Below are positions 13,410-21,962 of a DNA stretch of 45,649 bases, piece by piece (positions within the stretch are counted from its first letter, which is position 1; every line of letters begins with the position of its first letter). The position numbers and the translations under genes are program-made. The DNA comes from a virus. Below the pieces are notes generated by a model, which saw only the letters and a list, made by a program, of their open reading frames with translations, was not told the DNA's origin and made no database searches. The stretch covers positions 1 through 45,649 of the IMG/VR virus record IMGVR_UViG_3300017757_000022; one strand, given 5' to 3'.

Positions 13410-14398
13410 TCCTTCACGGCCCTCTTTTTTCTTGTGTCTAATTCAAAATCATCATAATTATTTGCAAAGTTAGCTTTCTTATCTACTACGTTATGATATA
13501 TGTTTGCAAACTCTTTAAACCTTTTTTTGGTTTTACCTGTTTCTGCATCATTATATACACCAGTTTCAACATTGTATGTCTCATCTGCATATCTATGTGG
13601 TCTTCCATCAAACGATAGTGCAAAATGGTCTTCCATATCTGTATGCATTTTGTCTATGTTCAACAACTTACTATCTTCATTGAAGAAGTGTAAGAAGATG
13701 TGATACGAGTAGTCACCTACTAAGTAATCTCTCCAGTGTATTACATTAGGCCCTTGATATAATAAAACATCACCAGGCTCTAAACTTATTGGAATACCTC
13801 TTCTATTTCTATGTGATATCCCTTGAGATATATCATACACTTCATCCATGCAACCCATGTCGACATAGTTATCATCATTCTGTACCCATATCTTCCATGG
13901 TGCATTATCATCTGTTTTATAATCTAAACAGATTGTTGCACTTATTTCACATGATGGTCTATCAGTGTGAGCTCTTAGATATGCACCTCTTTCATATTTC
14001 CGAGTGTAAGAGTATGTTTCTCTTAACCCCATATCAATTACGTTATCTAATTTTTCCTTTAGCCATCTATGTAGGGAAACTGCCATCGGAGTGCAGTAAT
14101 TAGCTTTAGATTTTCCTAAAGAATCTTTAGGTGAGTTTTGAGTGATTTCATGTTCTCTTTTGAATATTGCTTCATCCCATGCACCATTGTGTTCAATAGT
14201 CTTCCATGTATCTAATGATAAGTTAATAATATCTTTAGGAATGAAATTACGTAAGACAACAAACCTGTCTTTCATTAAGTCCCAAGTTAGTTGATTGGTT
14301 CTACCACTTATTCTTAAATGGTTCTCTCCATCCTTATCCATTCTCTCGTCGTCGGGATACGTATATATTACAGTCTTTTCATCATATGGCACAGGCAT
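13406..14398 (-). CDS. 2OG-Fe(II) oxygenase-fold protein between nrdA and nrdB, 330 aa
   Basis: The core shows H144-T-D146 (LRAHTDRPSCEI), strand SATICLDY, ISLEPGDVLLYQG and distal H221 (NVIHWRDYL). A strand YSYHIFLHF follows where the arginine is normally found, so the 2OG anchor is unclear. The start at 14398 (MPVPYDEK) has GAGGAAG 7 nt upstream; in-frame starts at 14413 and GTG 14419 are possible. The gene begins inside the 3' end of nrdA and ends in the start of nrdB. Its place in the operon suggests a link with RNR, but the substrate is unknown. Confidence 0.7.
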   Translation of the reverse strand: MPVPYDEKTVIYTYPDDERMDKDGENHLRISGRTNQLTWDLMKDRFVVLRNFIPKDIINLSLDTWKTIEHNGAWDEAIFKREHEITQNSPKDSLGKSKANYCTPMAVSLHRWLKEKLDNVIDMGLRETYSYTRKYERGAYLRAHTDRPSCEISATICLDYKTDDNAPWKIWVQNDDNYVDMGCMDEVYDISQGISHRNRRGIPISLEPGDVLLYQGPNVIHWRDYLVGDYSYHIFLHFFNEDSKLLNIDKMHTDMEDHFALSFDGRPHRYADETYNVETGVYNDAETGKTKKRFKEFANIYHNVVDKKANFANNYDDFELDTRKKRAVKE

Positions 14399-16700
14399 CG
14401 CAATCTTCCTCATCTTCACTTGGTGCAGAATGCATCATTGGTGGTATGTAATCATTAGACGCTGAATTAGGGTCTGTAACTACATCCTCTACTTTACCAT
14501 CCATTGTGTTTTGGTAATATGATGTCTTCCATCCATACTTGTATGTGTTCAACATGTCTTGAGCCATGACTGATACTGGTACTTCACCCTTGTCATAATT
14601 TTCGGGGTTGTAAGACCAGTTACCACTAATCGCTTGGTCAAAGAACTTTTGCATCACTGCAAGTACTTTAATATATCCTTCATTACTAGGCATATCCCAT
14701 AGTAACGTGTAATTGTTTTTAAGTATACTATACTGTGGAACTACCTGTTTTAGGGTTCCTTTTTTACTTTTCTTGACTGAAAGGTAATCTCTAGGGGGTT
14801 CTACTCCATTCGTTGCATTAGAGACCACGCTAGAGGACTCTGAAGGCATCTGTGCAGTAAGAGTTGAGTGTCTTAGACCATGTACTTTGATGCATGTTCT
14901 AAGTTTATCCCAGTCACATTGTAACTCATTTGGTGTGATACTGTCAACATCCTTTTTATAGGTATCGATGGGTAATATTCCTTGTGCATACTTAGTTTTA
15001 TGGAAGTATTCACATGCACCTTTCTCGGATGCAATCTGATTAGATGATTTTAATAACTCGTACTGGAATCTCTCGGTTAGTTCATGTACTAATCTATGTG
15101 CTTCGGGGTCATCGTACTTAACCTTATTCTTTGCAAGGAAATGTGCAAGACCAATGTATCCTATTCCTAATGAACGTCTTGCTCTTGTTGATTTCTCAGC
15201 TGCAATCACTGGATATTTCTGATAGTCTATTAGTTCTTCTAACCCTCTAACTGCAAGGTCACATAAAGTACTAAGTTCATCAAAGTTCTTTAAGATACCT
15301 ATGTTAACTGCAGATAGGATGCACAACGCAATCTCACCTTCCCCATCAATATGACTGATAGGGTCGGTGGGTAGTGTTATCTCTTGACATAAGTTACTCA
15401 TGTTAACCTTGTCGATAAAACTACTATGCGTATTGCAATGGTCTATATTCATAATGTAAATACGGCCAGTCTCTGCTCTTTCTTTTAATAAACTTGTAAA
15501 TAATTCTCTTGCACCAATCTTCTGTTTAGGAATACTGGTTGCACGTTCATACTTTTCATAGAGTTCATCAAACTCTGGCGTTCCAAACGCCTCGTATAAA
15601 CCTTTAACATCATGTGGTGAGAATAATGATATATCTTCATTCTTTAAGAATCTCTTATAGAATAGTTCTGATATCTGTATAGAGTAATCTAACTTTCTTA
15701 CTCTGTTGTCCTCTGTTCCTTTATTGTTTTTAAGTACGAGGATATCTTCGATTTCTTGATGCCAGATTGGGAAATGTACCGTTGCACTTCCACCTCGGAC
15801 GCCATTCTGTGTGCAACTCCTAACCGTTGCTTCAAATTTCTTAAGAAAAGGGACAACTCCAGTATGTTGAACTTCTCCACCACGTATCTTTGACCCAATT
15901 CCTCTAATTCTTCCTGCGTTAATTCCAATTCCAGCTCTTTGTGCAACATATTTTCCGATTGCCATGTCACTCGAAAAGATTGAATCGAGTGTGTCGTCTG
16001 AGTCAACCAAGACGCATGATGCAAATTGTCTGAGTGGAGTTCTGACCCCTGCCATGATGGGTGTGGGTATGTTAATTTTAAACTGTGATATGGCATCATA
16101 ATATCCTTTGACATAACTTAATCTACTCTCTTTATAATCTTTAAATAACGTCATTGCAATCATCATGTACATGAACTGTGGTGTTTCATATAATGTGTTA
16201 CTTGACCTGTCTTGTACCAAATACTTGTCCACAATTTGTTGTAGACCAGCATATGTAAAGTCTAAATCTCTTTGGTGTCTTATAAACCTATTACACTGAT
16301 TTATTTCATCTTCAGTATAATAATTAAGAATGTCTTTATCATACACACCGTAATCTATATTTCTATTGATAATATCCAATAATGGTGGATAGATTTCTGA
16401 GTCTTTCCACTTGGTGTTAAAGACCTGTTTCTGTACACCAAATAGTAATAATCTTGCAGCTACAAACTGATAGTTTGGATTGTCCAGTGAAATTAAATCA
16501 CTTGCACTTTTTACAAGGATTTGTTGTATGTCTTTTGTTGTAATACCATCATAAAATTGTAAACCACTATTCATCTCGACGGATGATTCTGATACACCTG
16601 TAATATCTTTACAAGCTTTCTCCATCATTCTATGAATCTTTTCCAAGTCAATGTTCATTTTTGAACCGTCAGACTTGATTACCTTGAACTCTGCATTCAT
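14382..16700 (-). CDS. nrdA: Ribonucleotide reductase class Ia, alpha subunit
   Basis: A full-length 772-aa NrdA. Residues 1-90 form an ATP-cone (FKVIKSDGSKMNIDLEKI). The catalytic cysteines include C229 (LRQFASCVLVD), the NLCQEITLP motif and LCILSAVNIG. The tail ends CDACAI, the C-terminal CxxC that shuttles electrons from glutaredoxin. It reduces ribonucleotides for phage DNA synthesis. The start overlaps the primase stop (ATGA). Confidence 0.95.
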   Translation of the reverse strand: MNAEFKVIKSDGSKMNIDLEKIHRMMEKACKDITGVSESSVEMNSGLQFYDGITTKDIQQILVKSASDLISLDNPNYQFVAARLLLFGVQKQVFNTKWKDSEIYPPLLDIINRNIDYGVYDKDILNYYTEDEINQCNRFIRHQRDLDFTYAGLQQIVDKYLVQDRSSNTLYETPQFMYMMIAMTLFKDYKESRLSYVKGYYDAISQFKINIPTPIMAGVRTPLRQFASCVLVDSDDTLDSIFSSDMAIGKYVAQRAGIGINAGRIRGIGSKIRGGEVQHTGVVPFLKKFEATVRSCTQNGVRGGSATVHFPIWHQEIEDILVLKNNKGTEDNRVRKLDYSIQISELFYKRFLKNEDISLFSPHDVKGLYEAFGTPEFDELYEKYERATSIPKQKIGARELFTSLLKERAETGRIYIMNIDHCNTHSSFIDKVNMSNLCQEITLPTDPISHIDGEGEIALCILSAVNIGILKNFDELSTLCDLAVRGLEELIDYQKYPVIAAEKSTRARRSLGIGYIGLAHFLAKNKVKYDDPEAHRLVHELTERFQYELLKSSNQIASEKGACEYFHKTKYAQGILPIDTYKKDVDSITPNELQCDWDKLRTCIKVHGLRHSTLTAQMPSESSSVVSNATNGVEPPRDYLSVKKSKKGTLKQVVPQYSILKNNYTLLWDMPSNEGYIKVLAVMQKFFDQAISGNWSYNPENYDKGEVPVSVMAQDMLNTYKYGWKTSYYQNTMDGKVEDVVTDPNSASNDYIPPMMHSAPSEDEEDCDACAI

Positions 16701-17734
16701 ATTTTCTTGTACTCCATAAGTTTTAAGTTTGCCGAAAGACCTTCAAATGTACAAGCATTAATGATATCTATTATTTCACTTTGACTCAATCCACTCATTA
16801 TCATATCGTTTATATCTTTACAGTTTGCAATACGTCTGTCGTCCCATATGCAAACTTTATATCCTAACTCAATTACTTCCTTAAGCTTCTTGAGTATCTC
16901 TTCATTACGAGGTTCATTATCATAAATGATAATCGCATTATCTTTTATACCATCGTCTATTTTCTTAAAGTCACTACCCCCGACTGCAATACTATTGGGT
17001 AGGAATAAACTATCTATAGGGCCTTCGGTAACATAGATAGTTTTTGTCTTGTCCACATTTTCTATGTTATAGATGAGTGGAACATCATCTAGGAGCCTCA
17101 TTGTAAGGTATCGTAATGGTGAGTCATTAATTGCTCTACCCGATACTCCTACGAGTTCCCCATCCTCTTTAAAGAATGGTAATATTATTCTTGGGTCTGT
17201 CCCAAGAACTCTGTCTTTATACTTCTCATGAAGAAGACCAAGAGTTTGTGCTGACTCTACAAACCATAGAGTGTCAATCTTGTCTTCGGGAACTTTCCTG
17301 TTCTGTAGATATTCTCTTGCAACTTGTTTCTCTCTAGCAGGAAACATAATCGCTGACAAGTCAACTTTAATCATATTTAGTAATTCTGTTTTTGGAGTGA
17401 ACTTGAATTCATTTGCACTTGGCATCTTATGACCCGAGGCATGTTTTTTAGGTTTCTTACCACTCTCTGTTAACCATTCTTTAATGTACTCTTTATGTAG
17501 TACAGGGAAATGGTCTTTGATAAAATTTACACTAGATGTGGATTTACCACAATTGTGACATTTGTATATAAAACTTTGTTCTACAACGAAATGATACCCA
17601 CGTGCTTTGTGTTTATTCTTTTGAGAATCTCCACAATATAAACACCTGTGATTCAGTGTTGTATCACCCTTCCATTTTGCAAGCTCTAGAGAACCCACAC
17701 ACATAGAAAGATATTTTCTTTCTAACCATAGCAT
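16697..17734 (-). CDS. DNA primase, T4 gp61-like, 345 aa
   Basis: An N-terminal zinc finger (HRCLYCGDSQ ... YKCHNCGKS) is followed by a TOPRIM domain with the acidic motifs YVTEGPIDSLF and IIIYDNEPRN. It would make the RNA primers at the fork together with the gp41-type helicase at 32926-34326. The start chosen is ATG 17734 (MLWLERKYL), exactly 6 nt after a TATAAT box; the upstream ATG at 17749 would lie in the promoter. It heads the primase-nrdA-dioxygenase-nrdB-queC-grx-zinc-ribbon operon. Confidence 0.9.
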   Translation of the reverse strand: MLWLERKYLSMCVGSLELAKWKGDTTLNHRCLYCGDSQKNKHKARGYHFVVEQSFIYKCHNCGKSTSSVNFIKDHFPVLHKEYIKEWLTESGKKPKKHASGHKMPSANEFKFTPKTELLNMIKVDLSAIMFPAREKQVAREYLQNRKVPEDKIDTLWFVESAQTLGLLHEKYKDRVLGTDPRIILPFFKEDGELVGVSGRAINDSPLRYLTMRLLDDVPLIYNIENVDKTKTIYVTEGPIDSLFLPNSIAVGGSDFKKIDDGIKDNAIIIYDNEPRNEEILKKLKEVIELGYKVCIWDDRRIANCKDINDMIMSGLSQSEIIDIINACTFEGLSANLKLMEYKKI

Positions 17735-17740
17735 ACATTC

Positions 17741-17769
17741 ATTATACATGAATACATGCTAAAATACAA
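17741..17769 (-). promoter_or_regulatory. Sigma-70-type early promoter, leaderless
   Basis: TTGTAT (17769-17764), a 17-nt spacer and TATAAT (17746-17741), then GAATGT and ATG at 17734. The -35 box is weak (3 of 6 matches). The spacing to the ATG is the same 6 nt seen at other early genes. Confidence 0.6.
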
Positions 17770-17787
17770 GGTGTTTTTTAAACTAAA

Positions 17788-17973
17788 TTAACCGTCGATT
17801 AGAGCTTGAACACGTGCTACTTCTGTGTCCCAAGCTGCTTTTGAAGTGTCATATGATGTCTGAGCAAGAGCTCTTCCATCTGTTCCTTCTGCTGGAGCTC
17901 CGTCCATACTTGGTTCTGTTGCTACCAATTCTGCCATAAACTCTGTTAGAGTCATAGAATCTGATATTGCCAT
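17788..17973 (-). CDS. Hypothetical protein, 61 aa
   Basis: A small acidic protein (MAISDSMTLTEFMAELVATE...) ending VARVQALIDG. It has GGAGAAG before its ATG and starts at the stop of the preceding 156-aa gene. The Ala/Asp/Thr-rich composition and C-terminal helix resemble the 129-aa protein at 31687, which ends similarly (IQARIDAGDTT). Both may be minor virion or tail-associated proteins; the function is unknown. Confidence 0.6.
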   Translation of the reverse strand: MAISDSMTLTEFMAELVATEPSMDGAPAEGTDGRALAQTSYDTSKAAWDTEVARVQALIDG

Positions 17974-18443
17974 TATACTTCTCCGTTATGTTCTGTTGTT
18001 GGTTCTTCTACTTGATGTTCTTCATGAGACATTTCTTCTTCCATTTCATGAATAGGAGCCATATAAGCTGCCCAGTCGTTTGACCAATCATCTTCTTCAG
18101 TTCTCATCCACTCACCTGCTACTGAGTCGTAACATGCATCTGTATCGATGTTAGTAGACAAGTTATACTCGTCTTCATCCATGTCATTTGGTTGCATCCA
18201 ACACTGGTAGATACAATCCCAATAAGCATCTTCACCAAACCCTTCTGGGCATGGGTGAGTTGGTGTTTCGGGATGGATATAATCACCTTCACTAGACTCT
18301 GTGAATACTACAGAATAGTCCTCGACATTTTCTTCTTCGTGTGGTATATTACCAAGTGTATGTTCAATATCTAACAACATTCCACGAATGTCGTATAGTA
18401 AGTGTTCGATTTTTAGACGAGGGTCTAAGTATTTGTCTGACAT
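17973..18443 (-). CDS. Acidic hypothetical protein, 156 aa
   Basis: A very acidic protein with a helical start (LKIEHLLYDIRGMLLDIEHTL), then a Cys/Trp-rich part (HPCPEGFGEDAYWDCIYQCW, DACYDSVAGEW) and a Glu/His-rich tail. The cysteine spacing suggests disulphides or a small structural repeat (CPEGFG ... CYDSVAGEW), as in virion adhesins. A TATAAATA late promoter and TAGGAG precede the ATG, supporting a late, probably structural role. Confidence 0.6.
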   Translation of the reverse strand: MSDKYLDPRLKIEHLLYDIRGMLLDIEHTLGNIPHEEENVEDYSVVFTESSEGDYIHPETPTHPCPEGFGEDAYWDCIYQCWMQPNDMDEDEYNLSTNIDTDACYDSVAGEWMRTEEDDWSNDWAAYMAPIHEMEEEMSHEEHQVEEPTTEHNGEV

Positions 18444-18458
18444 GATTTCTCCTAGAAA

Positions 18459-18466
18459 TATTTATA
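18459..18466 (-). promoter_or_regulatory. T4-type late promoter
   Basis: TATAAATA on the minus strand, 15 nt before the ATG at 18443, with TAGGAG between. Exact match to the T4 late consensus. Confidence 0.75.
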
Positions 18467-18473
18467 ATTGTAT

Positions 18474-19649
18474 TTAGTCTTTTTGAAGTTTCTTCACTCT
18501 CTTTTTTGGTACTTGAAGCACAATTCTTTGTGTTTCTCTTAACTTTTTAGTATGTCCTTTTCCTTGTATCAATCCTAATGATGTAACCAATAATAGAATT
18601 GCCAGCGGGTCAAATACAAAAATCAGCATGTAAATTACCCATCGAACCGCGTTGTCAAGGTACTTGACAGAATCCTCTTGTCCGTATATTACCTCTGCAA
18701 TATACTTGATTGGGCCTACTTCACGTTCTAAATTGAGGATAATTTGTTTACTCTCAAACATCTCGTCTTTGTATTCATCTATTATATCATAGGACTCATC
18801 AATCAACAAGTTGAATTCATCGGTCTTTGCAATTATCTCATTTGAATCACCTGTAGATGATTGTTGTAATCTCTTTATCTCTACATTTGCATCATCAATA
18901 GTCTTCTGTGCTTGAGCTCTATAACGGTCAATGTTACTCTGTTGTTCTGCAATGTCATCTCTTATCTGTTCTCTTTGAGTTGATTGTTGGTCAAACAACG
19001 TATTTGCCTGTTGAACATAGTCTATAACTTCTAACTCATCCTGTGTAAATACTCCCCCTTCTGAGGTAGTAATAGTCTCAATCCCTTTCTCTCTAAGATT
19101 GCTTACAGCCGTGTCTAGTGCAGTCACAGAACCCCTTAGAGATGTTATTTGACCCTTTGCATAGTCTATATCCCCTTGAACTCTGTCCCATGCACCATCT
19201 CTAATAGTTTCTTGTTGTTTGATAGACTCTGATACATCTATCTTTGCACCCCCAAGATTGTCTATCCTGTCTTGATAGGTTTGTATCTTGTTCTCTTCCC
19301 TTGCAATCTGATTCTCGATTCTATCAACAATAGATTGTGCTTGTGCAGTATCCCCTGTTTGTTCTGAATGTGCTTTTGATAGGTATCCAAATATACCCAG
19401 TGATGTAATTAACATGAGAACGAATACTGAAAATACAAGATAGTATTTCATGTAATTGAGTTTTTCCCATGCAAGATGTAGATAAGCTGCAGTTACGACT
19501 TTACCAAATTCTAAAGCACCTGCCATAATTACAACACCCATGAAGGCACCAGCAAATATTGTTGCAAGACCTAACACTGAGAAATATGCAGCTATTGATG
19601 CAATTCCTAGGGACGTAATTACCGCGAGGTAATTCAAAAATCTGTTCAT
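18474..19649 (-). CDS. Polytopic membrane protein with periplasmic-type coiled coil, 391 aa
   Basis: Three N-terminal hydrophobic segments (for example IASIAAYFSVLGLATIFAG and YLVFSVFVLMLITSLGIFG) lead into a long coiled coil (about residues 100-310, with IENQIAREENKIQTYQDRI). A C-terminal transmembrane helix (MLIFVFDPLAILLLVTSLG) and a basic tail follow. The layout suggests an inner-membrane protein with a long helical extramembrane arm. I know no function; candidates are a virion-encoded injection factor or a superinfection-exclusion protein. It sits in the late block. Confidence 0.6.
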   Translation of the reverse strand: MNRFLNYLAVITSLGIASIAAYFSVLGLATIFAGAFMGVVIMAGALEFGKVVTAAYLHLAWEKLNYMKYYLVFSVFVLMLITSLGIFGYLSKAHSEQTGDTAQAQSIVDRIENQIAREENKIQTYQDRIDNLGGAKIDVSESIKQQETIRDGAWDRVQGDIDYAKGQITSLRGSVTALDTAVSNLREKGIETITTSEGGVFTQDELEVIDYVQQANTLFDQQSTQREQIRDDIAEQQSNIDRYRAQAQKTIDDANVEIKRLQQSSTGDSNEIIAKTDEFNLLIDESYDIIDEYKDEMFESKQIILNLEREVGPIKYIAEVIYGQEDSVKYLDNAVRWVIYMLIFVFDPLAILLLVTSLGLIQGKGHTKKLRETQRIVLQVPKKRVKKLQKD

Positions 19650-19652
19650 AAT

Positions 19653-20453
19653 CTATCTCTTGATGTTTCTACGCAAGAGAGTATATAAAGCATTTGGTTC
19701 ATACTTTTTATTTCTTTTATATCTCTTCTTGAAACCAATACTACTTGCATCGGTTGAAACAGCTGCACCAGTGGCATTCATAGGTGCATCTTCTTTTAAT
19801 TTTCCGAAGTTCATGAATTCCATGAGTTCGGATGCAAGTTTTACTCCTGCTTCATAATCTGAAGGATAGTGTAATCCTGCTATAACTCTACCAAACCCAC
19901 TAATCTTTGCACCGTTCATTAATCCAGCACGGTGTTGTGGGTATAATCTACTATAATACTCTGCAACTACAAATGGTTGGACTGTATGTCCACTTGGGTA
20001 TGAAGGTGTCTTTGCAGTATCGGTTACATATCTTTCAAAATCCATACCTAATTCTTCTGCAACTTGATATGGTCTTGCACGATTGAAGTGATTCTTATGA
20101 TGTTTGATTATAGGCTTACACTGGTCTTCAAGATACTCTACATCATCTACATCATAATCTAAGTCCTCTTTATTCATATATTCTTTGATATAATAAGTTG
20201 AATCTTCATCACATTTAAGATATTCTTCTTTTTGTTCTTCTGTTGCACCTGTAACGTGTTTCTGTATTTCTTGCAATTCTTTAACAACTGCATTACCTTT
20301 AGGAAACTGTCCTAACATTATAGTCTCCCAACCTTCACTCCATATCTCTAGGTTTTTGTACTTTGCTTTTTTAAGTTCTTCTTGTGGTTTGAAGACCATA
20401 TGGTCTATGTCTTCATCTAGAAAAACTGAGAGGTGTTTATTAGTATACGTCAT
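19653..20453 (-). CDS. PAP2-family acid phosphatase, 266 aa
   Basis: All three PAP2/haloperoxidase motifs are present: FNRARPYQ (KxxxxxxRP-like), PSYPSGHT and GRVIAGLHYPSD. The family removes phosphate from phosphatidic acid, pyrophosphates or other phosphoesters. There is no obvious signal peptide or membrane span, so this looks like a soluble class A type enzyme. The Lys/Arg-rich C-terminus (KKRYKRNKKYE) suggests nucleic-acid or virion binding. It overlaps the next upstream gene by 14 nt. Confidence 0.8.
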   Translation of the reverse strand: MTYTNKHLSVFLDEDIDHMVFKPQEELKKAKYKNLEIWSEGWETIMLGQFPKGNAVVKELQEIQKHVTGATEEQKEEYLKCDEDSTYYIKEYMNKEDLDYDVDDVEYLEDQCKPIIKHHKNHFNRARPYQVAEELGMDFERYVTDTAKTPSYPSGHTVQPFVVAEYYSRLYPQHRAGLMNGAKISGFGRVIAGLHYPSDYEAGVKLASELMEFMNFGKLKEDAPMNATGAAVSTDASSIGFKKRYKRNKKYEPNALYTLLRRNIKR

Positions 20454-21024
20454 CTTCTGTTACCAAGACTCTATCTTCGTTGATATAACCAATGTAAACA
20501 TCTATTCCAAATACTTTAGAATGATGTTCCATGATTGAAATTTCTGATTTGTGTGGATATTCTATATCTAACTGTTCTAATCTTCTACGTAAGTGATACA
20601 CTCCACCAGCCTGTAATTTACCGACTGACATAGATTCTTCTAGAACCTCTGCATCTACCTTACCCAGTTCTTTTAGATGTCTATAGAACTTCTCACATAG
20701 TTCTTCCATTTGGTCTTCTTCTAACTCATTCTGTTCCTTCAACATAAGAAGTGCAACAGCATAAGATGCAAATTGTGATTTACCAAATGGTACCTTGTTT
20801 ATTATTTTCTTTAGATTGAATACTACACGATGTAGAGGTGTCAAGGAAGCTTTCTCTGCAGAAGTTTCGGGTTTGTTGTCAACCATCTTTCCGTCAACAT
20901 CTATCTTTTTAATTCTAGTTCCTTTGTTGTCGATAAACCCAAATTTATATGCCTGCATCTTCTCCCAAGGTGTTGTCAACATCTTGAGCATTCTAAAGAC
21001 TATTAAAGTATCTACTATTCTCAT
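20440..21024 (-). CDS. Conserved T4-like marine phage protein, 194 aa
   Basis: It starts MRIVDTLIVFRMLKMLTTPW, then KFGFIDNKGTRIKK, and continues with LHRVVFNLKKIINKVPFGKS. I recall this pattern from T4-like marine phages, where it is listed as conserved or structural without a known function. The C-terminal part is acidic (INEDRVLVTEDD). Its ATG is exactly 5 nt after a CTAAATA late box, predicting a leaderless late mRNA. Confidence 0.65.
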   Translation of the reverse strand: MRIVDTLIVFRMLKMLTTPWEKMQAYKFGFIDNKGTRIKKIDVDGKMVDNKPETSAEKASLTPLHRVVFNLKKIINKVPFGKSQFASYAVALLMLKEQNELEEDQMEELCEKFYRHLKELGKVDAEVLEESMSVGKLQAGGVYHLRRRLEQLDIEYPHKSEISIMEHHSKVFGIDVYIGYINEDRVLVTEDDVY

Positions 21025-21029
21025 ATATC

Positions 21030-21036
21030 TATTTAG
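21030..21036 (-). promoter_or_regulatory. T4-type late promoter, leaderless
   Basis: CTAAATA on the minus strand followed by GATAT and ATG (21024). If +1 is 6 nt after the box, as in T4, transcription starts on the A of the ATG. Confidence 0.65.
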
Positions 21037-21049
21037 GTGTTTTGAGCAG

Positions 21050-21125
21050 TGGAGCTCCCAAACCGATTCGAACGGTTGACCTACTGATTACAAATCAGTT
21101 GCTCTACCAGCTGAGCTATGGGAGC
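21050..21125 (-). tRNA. tRNA-Thr (anticodon TGT)
   Basis: A 76-nt cloverleaf. The acceptor GCTCCCA pairs with TGGGAGC. The D-arm is TAGCTCAGCTGGTAGAGC, the anticodon stem ACTGA/TCAGT has loop TTTGTAA, and the T-arm is AACCG TTCGAAT CGGTT. The CCA is encoded (21052-21050). Its first base follows directly on the stop codon of the 123-aa gene. It reads ACA codons. Confidence 0.95.
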
Positions 21126-21497
21126 TTACAATTCTCTCAATCTTTGTGCAATCACATCGTCAATTGGTAATTCGGGTTCGAAGTCCTGTGTGATGTAATC
21201 TAGGTATAGTAGTAAGGTTTTGATTGAAGACCAATATCTATCTTCTTTTATTTTGAATTTCAACATTCTCATACATGGTTCGTATCCAAATACATTGAAT
21301 AGACATATAAGATGATTGAGTAACAGGCGTTCTCTTAGTTCACCACTCTCATGGTATCTGAATAGTAATCTTTTAAGATATCTGAATCTACGTAAATCCT
21401 CTTGGAAGTCTTCCATGTCCTCACATTGAGGGTCATCATAGTGCTTCATAGCATATGCAGAAAAGTTTTTTGCTGTTAGTTTGTCAAAAAGACTCAT
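21126..21497 (-). CDS. Conserved phage protein, 123 aa
   Basis: A helical protein, MSLFDKLTAKNFSAYAMKHY, with DMEDFQEDLRRFRYLKRLL and a central LLNHLICLFNVFGYEPCMRM. I recall a family of unknown function in T4-like marine phages with this pattern. It lies immediately before tRNA-Thr and behind a hairpin that contains a late promoter. It may be a regulatory or assembly protein; the function is unknown. Confidence 0.65.
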   Translation of the reverse strand: MSLFDKLTAKNFSAYAMKHYDDPQCEDMEDFQEDLRRFRYLKRLLFRYHESGELRERLLLNHLICLFNVFGYEPCMRMLKFKIKEDRYWSSIKTLLLYLDYITQDFEPELPIDDVIAQRLREL

Positions 21498-21515
21498 AAT
21501 ATAATTTTAAATAGT

Positions 21516-21540
21516 GGTCTACCATGGTATTTAGTAGACC
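21516..21540 (-). promoter_or_regulatory. Inverted repeat enclosing a late promoter
   Basis: On the minus strand GGTCTAC (21540-21534) and GTAGACC (21522-21516) form a 7-bp stem around an 11-nt loop, TAAATACCATG, with a late box (CTAAATA, 21535-21529) at the stem-loop border. No T-tract follows. It may control, or be an operator for, the 123-aa gene, or may stabilise the upstream mRNA end. Confidence 0.5.
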
Positions 21541-21553
21541 TCTAAGGAAGGTT

Positions 21554-21952
21554 TTAGACCAATGAACCGTATACTTTGTAACTGTTGTTCATTAACCTTT
21601 CGTATTTCACATTAAGTGAAACTAGTTTTTCTTCTTTTTCGAACTCATCATGTGGTGTATCCACTGATTTTCCAAATGTTTCACCATATCTTGAGAAAGA
21701 AAGGTCAAACTCTCCACTTTCGTTGAACTCAACATCATCATGTTTCATCATTGCAAGTCCAAGTTGTTCGAGTTTTGCCTTCATTTGTTCGACTGCAGCT
21801 TGTGGGTTCATGTATTCTGAACTTGCTGTATGTCCTAAGACAGCATTGATTTTAGCCTTAACTTCTGCATCATCAATGTCGTGTGGTATTTCTGTTGAAG
21901 AAAGTCCACCAACTTGTTTTGTTTCTGTTATGAATTGACTGAATTTTTTCAT
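21554..21952 (-). CDS. Late protein with capsid-targeting-like N-terminus, 132 aa
   Basis: The N-terminus MKKFSQFITE|TKQ closely resembles the T4 capsid-targeting sequence of internal protein III (MKTYQEFIAE, cut after E10 by the prohead protease), with the glutamate also at position 10. The remainder is an unrecognised small domain (DAEVKAKINAVLGH ... FDLSFSRYGETFGKSV). If the tag works, the protein is packaged inside the head and injected. The tag is seen in the sequence; packaging is inferred. Confidence 0.65.
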   Translation of the reverse strand: MKKFSQFITETKQVGGLSSTEIPHDIDDAEVKAKINAVLGHTASSEYMNPQAAVEQMKAKLEQLGLAMMKHDDVEFNESGEFDLSFSRYGETFGKSVDTPHDEFEKEEKLVSLNVKYERLMNNSYKVYGSLV

Positions 21953-21962
21953 AATTTTTTTC

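Noticed and set aside
15698-16114. A 138-aa minus-strand frame inside nrdA
   Set aside because: It lies in another frame of a clearly conserved RNR subunit, has no ribosome-binding site and reads as a low-complexity shadow.
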